A stretch of DNA of 64,000 nucleotides from Antennarius striatus (taxonomy: Eukaryota > Chordata > Actinopteri > Lophiiformes > Antennariidae), in contig NC_090783.1 in assembly GCF_040054535.1 (NCBI RefSeq), positions 6,902,001-6,966,000 of the forward strand, read 5' to 3'. Positions 57,314 through 64,000 of this stretch are shown here, one piece after another. Both the position numbers and the translations under genes were made by a program. A model generated the notes under the pieces. It had not been told where the DNA came from. It did not search any database and was given only the letters and a program-made list of their open reading frames with translations. Position 1 is the first letter of the stretch. The number at the start of each line of letters is the position of its first letter.

Positions 57314-60300
57314 GTAAGATCCATTTACCATTTAATGTTGGATTTTACTTAGGTTTTTAATTTATATTTGTGTGCATTTTTTTATGTGTCTTTTTGGAAA
57401 GTCTCTTCGGCTCGGCATCCCTGATTATTTACAAAGTGGAACATGTCAGTAATCTGGTGTTCTATAGCCACCATCTATAGCCACATTCAGAAAAGTCAGG
57501 AGGAAAATTCAAGTACAGTATTTATTTGTGTGCCCCAACCCTAAAGAAACAGTTTTTGAAGCATTTAATTCTGGTTTGATTTACACATTCAAATTTAAAC
57601 GCAAATCATTGTTTATTTCATTTGAAACAGATAATAAGTTTAAAATTCAGGTGTCTTAAATTCCGAATGGTTTATGTTTTTCATTAGACCATGTGATAAT
57701 ATCTGTTGACCGTAGAGCCACAACTGAATTGTATTCAACTACGGTTTTTTTTATATTGGTTGCTTTCAGATTTGTTGTATTGTCTAAAAAACTGGCAAAA
57801 AGCAGTCATAGCTGTATTTGGCAATGAAACTGTCGTTATCACGACTGGCTTAGATTGCAATGAAAACTCAATGTTGTGTCACCAAGGCTGTAATTTTAGA
57901 AAACCTCCCAAGGCATCAGAATACATTTCAGGTCTCTTTGACTCATGAATAATTTGTTCAAAAGTGCTCTCATGTACTACTTTATATATTTATGAGAAAG
58001 CCAGTCAGGAAAGCTAGTTCTCCACCTGACAACAACCAGACATTGTTTTTTTCTGAAATGTGCATCAAAAAAGTAAATGAAATGTCAAGTAGCATTATCA
58101 CTGCTCACAGTTGAGGTTGACCTGAAGTGTATTTTTTCAGAAATATGTCTGGCTAATAAACATACACAAAGGTGTAATTTGTCAGTGCAGTTTAGTTAAA
58201 GTTATTTGCTGAATTTCTAATCTGAATCTAAACATTGATGTTGTACTGACAGCCAAGCTAGCAATGTTATGAGCAGAGCATTTGTCATCAAAGAAACAAT
58301 ATTATGTTTTTGTTTTTTTCCAGAAAGTAATTCCTCAAAGGAAGTCCTCAATGTTCTTAACATTTCCTCACTAAATTAAGCTTTTTCTACTGATTAGAAT
58401 TTAATTTTGGTATTTAAATTTCTTGTTTATAATCATTTAAATTAATCTTTTTAAAGTTACGTAGCACTGGCATAACCAGATTTTCCTTTCTATGGTTGTT
58501 GTGGGGAGTTTCTTGACAGCAACAAACTGAAATAACATCAAACATTACATTTCTCAGTTTATTTACCATCGAGTAGTGACATTCGACCAGTTCCACATCG
58601 AACTGTGAAGACACACTTGACATTGATGCAGTACATTGATTCAACACTGAAAACTCACTGAGGTTTGGGCAGTAAAATCAGTGCAATTATTCTCTATTAA
58701 AGGCACGTGAAGATGCAGCCAATGCCCCAACATTACTTGAATGTCAGTGCAGAGTCACTGCTGTTTCTGTTGACAGGAGAGTGAAAGGGAGCAAGGAATT
58801 CACATTAGAGTGGATGTGTGACGCGTCATCTGTCCAGGGAAATAAACATTCACACACGACTTGACAGAAGGCGGACTCTCACAAAAATTGTCAACCAACT
58901 GTCAATGAGTCTCCAGTCCACAAACACATTAGTGTGAAATATGCAATGTGACTTCCATTCTAAGTTGGTATGTGAATGAGAGGGTCACGAGGCCTCGGAC
59001 GCTGGATTCATTAACATGGCCTAAAGGTTTACTAATGTGGACTGTGAAGGAACCTAGTTACATCACGCTTCAAGGCAGTGATGTTTGTTATTGTCAGTGT
59101 TCGTCCGTCTGTCTGTCCGTCCGTTAGTATGTCCACCAAATATCTTTGCAACCGTTGCAGATAGAGAGATGGAACAAAAAGCATATTAATCGGGCGGCAA
59201 AAGGGATGAAAATGAGATGATGACCTTGAGAAAACTAGGTCAAGGTCAACTTTCAACTTTTGTACACTCAGGAACTGGATAAGATAGAAAGACAAGGGAG
59301 AAGGCCAGTTTGATTAAAGACCATAGATCAAAGCTAGTGCTTTGATCAATGACAGTAGGTCAGAGAGCTATCTTTGATCTTCGACCTATGTAAGTGGATC
59401 AGGGTAAAAATTGGAATTCGGGGGTGTCAGGGGATGTTGCAGTCTGTGACTGCCTTGGTTCTAGTTTAGTCATTGCAGCAGTGTTTCACGTTCATGAATG
59501 TTCAGTGAACTGACTAATGACATGGGGGACTAAACCATTAAGACATTCTTGACTCCAATGATGGCTAACGCCTTTTATTAGCTGCCCATAGGCTGGTGTA
59601 ATGATCATGATAAGGTAATGATAGCTAGACTTTGGAGGACTTTTTTTCAAGTCATTCTTCTTGGTTACTTTGACTTCGTGCTCAAGGGTCACTGAGCTCT
59701 TCCCGTCAGTCTCCAATGACACCCCCCCCCCCACACACACACATCTATGACCAGCTATCCCTTTCCCATGGGAGGATCTGCACCTTTCCCTGCTGACTTC
59801 CTTCAAAATGTCAGTTTCTCTCCTAGACTGTGTTGCTTGTTTTACAGATCCCTCTCACTCTGCTGCGAGAGGTTATGGTTACTTTTAATGGAGGTAAATC
59901 TTACAAACCTACAAATTCCTCTTTTTTCTCGCTTGTTTTCTTCCCTTTTTTCTATGTATTTCATCCTCACTCTGTGTTGCATAGGTTTTGTTTTTTTACT
60001 TACTTTACAAGAGCGATATTTGAGTTAAACATTGGTTCTAGCTGTGATGAGTTTTATCTTTTTAATGTGACTGAACAACCTAGTCACATTAAACCAAGTA
60101 ATGCCTTTAATGTCTAATCATATGTTTTTTTGGTGACATTTTAATACTGTATATTGCAATTCTTGTGTTAGTTTTTGAAAAAGTTTAGGGCTTGATCATT
60201 TCTGTAGCACAGAACACAAAAACATGTTTTTTGTTGTATTGTTTTTAAAATCAAAACTAAATTGCTCTGTCTTTGTTACGCTGTCTCTTTTTGAGATGTG

Positions 60301-60728
60301 TCAGTTATAATTACTACTACTGCTACTACTAATAATAATAATAGCAACAATATTTTACACCCATACAGTATGTAGCTCAACTTATGATTAAATTTTCTAT
60401 GAAGTGAAAAGGTGTTTCAATATTTATTATCCTTTTTGAATGACAACGACATGCTAGAAAACAGTGTTAGAGGGTAACTATTTAAATAAGGAAATAAATC
60501 CAGGTGTCATTTTTGTCACTTTTTTTAAGAATGTATAATTTCTTTTTCTCTATTTAATGGTGCCAGTTGGAAAAATTCACTTACTAGCCAAAACATCTTC
60601 TCTTGTTTCATCTCCCCCAGGTTACGACACCAGGCGCACAAAGAGCTGTATGCATACAAACAAGTAAGCAATCCAGTGACGCGTACACGCACACATGCAC
60701 ACACACACGCACGCACGCGCACAAACAC

Positions 60729-60770
<42 letters not shown>

Positions 60771-63700
60771 GGCGTGTAAGCATGCAATTTTATACAGTGG
60801 CAGGCAGGAGCAGCCACTGATGTTTACTGAAATACTCTTTGTTCTTGGCGCGCATCTGCATAGAGAGAAGTGCGAAGAACCTCAGCGTTGATGTCCTCAC
60901 CAAACTTAGTAAAACCTTTTTTTATAAAGTTTATGTGATCATTGACTATCCGCCTGGACCTGGGTAAATATCGATAGAAGACTGACTGAGAGAGTGCAAC
61001 ATATTTCTCCTCGTCACAAATGAAGTGAAGAATGGTTGTCAGAGTCTCATGGATATGTCTGACATTTTCTGTTTTCCTAAGCAAAAATTAATAATTGTCA
61101 AATGTGTTTACATGAAATTTTGTACAACCCAATAATGAAATGTCTTTAATGAACTTTTATCATTTGTTTAGCTTTTTTTCCCACAGTACCATGCTAACTT
61201 TAGGCTCACTCTGAATTTGTGGTGTTGCAAGGGTTATTTTGGGAATTAAAAATTTATTTTTTCATTTGAAAATTGTGGTTTTTATCTGAAACAGCGAATG
61301 ACTTATTATATGACTTATTTCCTGTCTTTGTCCGTTGAAATATTCCATGCTAGTTTTATTGATTGGTCAGTCTTCAGTGGCTGGTTACTATTATACTATT
61401 ATACAAGTTGAATGTAAACCAGTAACTAATCCCCCTTCATCTATTATTATTCCTCTCAGGTCATTCAGAAGGAAAAGGTCAAAGAGCTAAATCTGCATGA
61501 GGTAAGAGCGCCTCTCCTCTGAGCAGTTATTAACATTTTTCTTTTACATAAGATTCTGTATCATAACCTGATGAGAACACGTGATGTTTTTGTGTAATAT
61601 GAACTTACGAGTCGAGCACTACTGTACTCATATGCTAGTATACCTCACGTCAACTGGTTCCAGGAGACACAACGTAAGTCCAAAAATGACATATATGTCA
61701 AATTCACTTGTCTCCAAGTAAACCGAAAATAAGCATTCCCAATTCCCTACTGTTCTTTATTTATGAGTGCATTTTCTATCATATATGCATTTTCTATTTT
61801 ATATATATATATATATATATATGGTTAATACAAATCTATTTTAAGTTTACAAACAAATTTTCTTTTTTAATATAGTTCAGAACAAAAAAAATTTACGAAT
61901 ACAATTTGGCCTTGTCTATCATACATGGATGGTAAAATAAAATCCTTTTTTAAGGATATAGAAACAAATTCAGGAGTTATTACTTTGCAATCAGAAAAAA
62001 ACTAATTTATTTGAAATTTACCAATATGGATGACACGCAAGTTTGTGAAGCGTTCCACATTTGCGGGGGGTGGGGGTGGGGGTGGCAGTGGCTCAGTGGT
62101 AGAGCGGGTCGTCCAATGTTCTGAGATCAGCGGTTCGATTCCTGCTCCCTCCCAAAGAAAACCACCCGAAAGTGAGCTGACAGAGGGAGGTGCCAGCTAG
62201 CATGTCTACAGGCCCCCCTGTGTGTGGTTGTGTGTATTGCAGGAGGCCTGTACACACTAATATGCATGTATGTGATTTACTAACAAAAAAACTAGAGTGT
62301 GTGTTCTTAATTTCCCTTCGGGGATTATAACAGTGCATAAAAACTCTTTTTTTAAATGAAACTGTACATTCAATTTGACGGCTTACATGTTGGACATAGA
62401 TGGCTGAGGATCGTCCACATCAACATCTGACTCTGGCTGTTGTTGTTGGATGTGCTCAAAAAAACTGATCAAGAGTTCCTTCACGTGTCTTTTTCTTCTT
62501 CTGAAGGATTAAATTAGAAGAAGAAAAAACGCTTTAAATTTGAGTAAAATGACCCAAACTTGATTTTTATTTTTTCTGCATGATCAGAACGGCTTAACTC
62601 GAAATGACGAAAGCTGAGGTATACTGATTTTAATGCTGCATGGTCTTGGAATTATTTCCAGCACAATGTGTTCTCTTCAATTTGTTCACAAGTTATAATT
62701 CCAAGTCTTTGGTTCTTCAGTTACCTGGAGGTCCGAATTGTACTTTGCTAACCTTTAATTCATCAAGATTATCACCCGAAATATTGTGGTATTATTTTAA
62801 GGCCATAATGTCAATGCACCTGTGACACTCTTATGTGAAAACTAACACCTAAAGGTCTAGTCGTGAGCATTTCCCTGGTGTTATGTAATGCTGTATCCCA
62901 GCACTGCCAACTGTTGGTGTGTAAAGCACCATTCTTAGATGTTTGAAATGACCATTCACCTTCATTCGTGGTTTGACACGGAGCTAAACACAGATTTTCT
63001 TCAACGTTTCAATCCTCACTGTTCCATTGATTCGCAGTTGGGAATTGTCCCGCACTGTGACGGGACAGCCGAGCTGTATTTGCTTAACGACAATAATATG
63101 CAGTCACATGTTCACTGTCCTGGGTGGATGACCCAGTTTTAATGGCGCCCTTGGGGCTCTGGGCAAAACTGAGGATTCAAGTCAAGTTTGGGTTGCTTCA
63201 TGTGCATCATAACCGTTTTGTCCAATTCCCATTTAACTGCCCTATATAAACAGTGTATTTAACAGAACACCATAATATCAATAATTTGTATCATTTTTAT
63301 CATTACCTGCTTGTCTTTTTCTGTCTTGTTTATAATTAAGCACAATTATAAATAATTTAACAGTACAGTACACTCTAAAATCTAACCCCAAGCCAAATCA
63401 TGCTAAGTTAATCATGATCTCGAACGTGTCATCTACTTAAATGTTCCTGTTTGTACAAGATTAGAATTAGTTTAACTGAGGTCATAAACTAATTTCAATT
63501 CCGCTTCAGGGACTAGCATCCATAGTAGAGGGAGAATGAAGGGAAGTAGAGCTGCTCTGTAATGAAGCCATTGCATTTGAAAAGTAGCAACAGTCTAGAT
63601 ATTGAAGAATGTAATATATACAGTATTACATAACACTATACTATGGCATAAATGTAGGGCACCAAAGCGATGGTCTTCCTCACCACATATCTGAACTCCC

Positions 63701-63794
63701 TGCTTCCCTTTCAGATATGTGCGGTGTGCTTGGAGGAGTTCAAACAGAAAGACGAGCTGGGGATCTGTCCATGCAAGCATGCCTTTCATAGAAA
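57164..63794 (+). CDS. rnf24: RING finger protein 24 (N-terminal ~103 residues; continues past the window)
   Basis: Coding exons: 57171-57313, 60621-60663, 61460-61501, 63715-63794, all with GT-AG junctions and consistent phase. The protein starts [20 protein letters not shown] and carries one transmembrane segment at about residues 24-47 ([18 protein letters not shown]), then a short basic linker ([15 protein letters not shown]). A RING-H2 domain opens with C78-x2-C81 and C96-x-H98-x2-H101. The human protein is 148 residues and nearly identical over this part. RNF24 is a membrane-bound RING (E3 ligase-type) protein, reported to retain TRPC channels in the Golgi. The last zinc ligands and C-terminus lie beyond 64000. 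The gene is divergent from smox, as in human. Confidence 0.96.
57314..59074 (+). other. rnf24 intron 2, left part
   Basis: AT-rich with no recognised repeat or exon. Short frames such as 57706-57948 (+) lack support. Confidence 0.5.
59075..59465 (+). repeat. MITE-like repeat, family M, copy 3 (rnf24 intron 2)
   Basis: This is the best preserved copy. Its left edge reads 'caaggcagtgatg' and its right edge 'gactgccttgg', giving short inverted ends (AAGGCAGT). The blocks 'ccaaatatctttgcaacc' and 'gagatgatgaccttga' match the other copies. The inverted ends suggest a DNA-transposon MITE, but no clean target duplication was found. Confidence 0.75.
59466..60620 (+). other. rnf24 intron 2, right part
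   Basis: It contains a C-run (59720-59732) and a small (ACT/AAT)n patch (60312-60345). No exon other than the one at 60621 is visible. Confidence 0.5.
60621..60663 (+). CDS. rnf24: rnf24 exon 3 (43 nt)
   Basis: Acceptor 'tcccccag' ends at 60620 and donor GTAAGC begins at 60664. It completes Arg48 and encodes [14 protein letters not shown] (49-62). Confidence 0.93.
60684..60814. repeat. (CA)n plus unique arm: right half of an inverted pair
   Basis: A CA-rich array (60684-60767) followed by 46 bp (60769-60814) exactly complementary to 56693-56738. The array begins about 20 bp after the exon 3 donor. Confidence 0.85.
60815..61459 (+). other. rnf24 intron 3, right part
   Basis: An 86-codon minus-strand frame (61084-60824) with no recognised homologue; otherwise AT-rich with no supported feature. 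Confidence 0.4.
61460..61501 (+). CDS. rnf24: rnf24 exon 4 (42 nt)
   Basis: Acceptor 'cctctcag' ends at 61459 and donor GTAAGA begins at 61502. It encodes [14 protein letters not shown] (63-76). Confidence 0.93.
61637..62625. mobile_element. Non-autonomous mariner/Tigger-like element containing a SINE
   Basis: The left end AGTATACCTCACGTC and the reversed right end CAGTATACCTCAGCTTTCGT share AGTATACCTCA as inverted ends. Internal blocks match the copy at 50145-50665. A tRNA-type SINE occupies 62081-62340. No transposase is visible, and target duplication is unclear. Confidence 0.5.
62081..62340 (+). repeat. tRNA-derived SINE, second family
   Basis: A-box TGGCTCAGTGG (62089-62099) and B-box GGTTCGATTCC (62132-62142) are spaced as in a tRNA promoter. 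The body is unrelated to family S, and the 3' end 'tttcccttcggggattataa' resembles a LINE tail. The minus-strand open frame over it is not a gene. Confidence 0.85.
62626..63714 (+). other. rnf24 intron 4, right part
   Basis: No repeat or exon recognised before exon 5. The plus-strand frames at 62640-62825 and 62939-63142 are unsupported. Confidence 0.5.
63715..63794 (+). CDS. rnf24: rnf24 exon 5 (start of RING-H2 domain)
   Basis: Acceptor 'ctttcag' ends at 63714 and donor GTGAGT begins at 63795. It encodes [16 protein letters not shown] then [10 protein letters not shown] plus two bases of Lys103. The first RING zinc ligands are present. The minus-strand frame across it is a shadow. Confidence 0.95.
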
Positions 63795-64000
63795 GTGAGT
63801 ATAAGATTGAGTTTACATTCATGGACACACAAACAAAAACACACCAAACAGACAGTGATCAAGGATAAATGGATCTTTCCAGATTTTCTTCAAGCAAGAC
63901 TCATTCTCATGCATCTGTATTTTTTGGCCTTTAAGCCCTGGTCATCTGGGAAAAGCAATAAATTGAGTTATTGCACGGCTGAATTCAAAAAGGAATTTGT
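63795..64000 (+). other. rnf24 intron 5, start
   Basis: Intron sequence to the window edge. The remaining RING and C-terminal exon(s) lie outside. Confidence 0.8.

Noticed and set aside
62085..62160. A tRNA gene from the A and B boxes
   Set aside because: The sequence does not fold into a full cloverleaf and continues into a SINE body with a LINE-like tail.

Overview
This window is nuclear DNA from a ray-finned (most likely teleost) fish. Its genes are intron-rich and conserved in vertebrates. The spaces between and inside them hold repeats typical of fish genomes: RTE and Rex3 LINEs, Penelope-like elements, tRNA-derived SINEs, hAT, Tigger and Kolobok DNA transposons, and long CA/GT microsatellites. 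I cannot name the species.

Two protein-coding genes are clear. On the minus strand, all six coding exons of spermine oxidase (smox) lie between 15942 and 7251. They splice in phase to a 555-residue FAD-dependent polyamine oxidase, and one or two candidate non-coding first exons sit near 22.4-22.85 kb. On the plus strand, rnf24 (a membrane-anchored RING-H2 protein) starts with a CpG-rich non-coding exon ending at 44196. Its coding exons are at 57171-57313, 60621-60663, 61460-61501 and 63715-63794, and the gene runs off the right edge inside the RING domain. The first ~1.6 kb looks like the 3' UTR of a plus-strand gene. By synteny with human 20p13 (RNF24 - SMOX - ADRA1D, with SMOX divergent from RNF24 and convergent with ADRA1D) this may be adra1d, but no coding sequence is present to prove it.

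Layout: 1-1.6 kb, putative 3' UTR. 1.9-4.8 kb, RTE and Penelope-like debris. 5-7.25 kb, spacer and smox 3' UTR. 7.25-15.9 kb, smox coding exons, with MITE-like repeats, a SINE and a 1.1-kb DNA transposon in the introns. 16-22.7 kb, smox intron 1 with a SINE and a hAT element. 22.9-43.5 kb, the divergent smox-rnf24 intergenic region, packed with LINE, Penelope-like, SINE, Kolobok and Tigger copies. 43.5-64 kb, rnf24 with an RTE copy in its 13-kb first intron and more repeats in later introns.

I see no new gene system. The most informative non-genic structures are a 748-bp Kolobok-type foldback element flanked by TTAA whose two arms each carry the start of a THAP domain; an inverted repeat flanking rnf24 exons 2 and 3; three SINE insertions with clear target-site duplications of 15, 11 and 14 bp; a hAT element with an exact 8-bp duplication; and several perfect hairpins inside repeats. 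All exon boundaries were read by eye from splice signals and family similarity, without alignment software.
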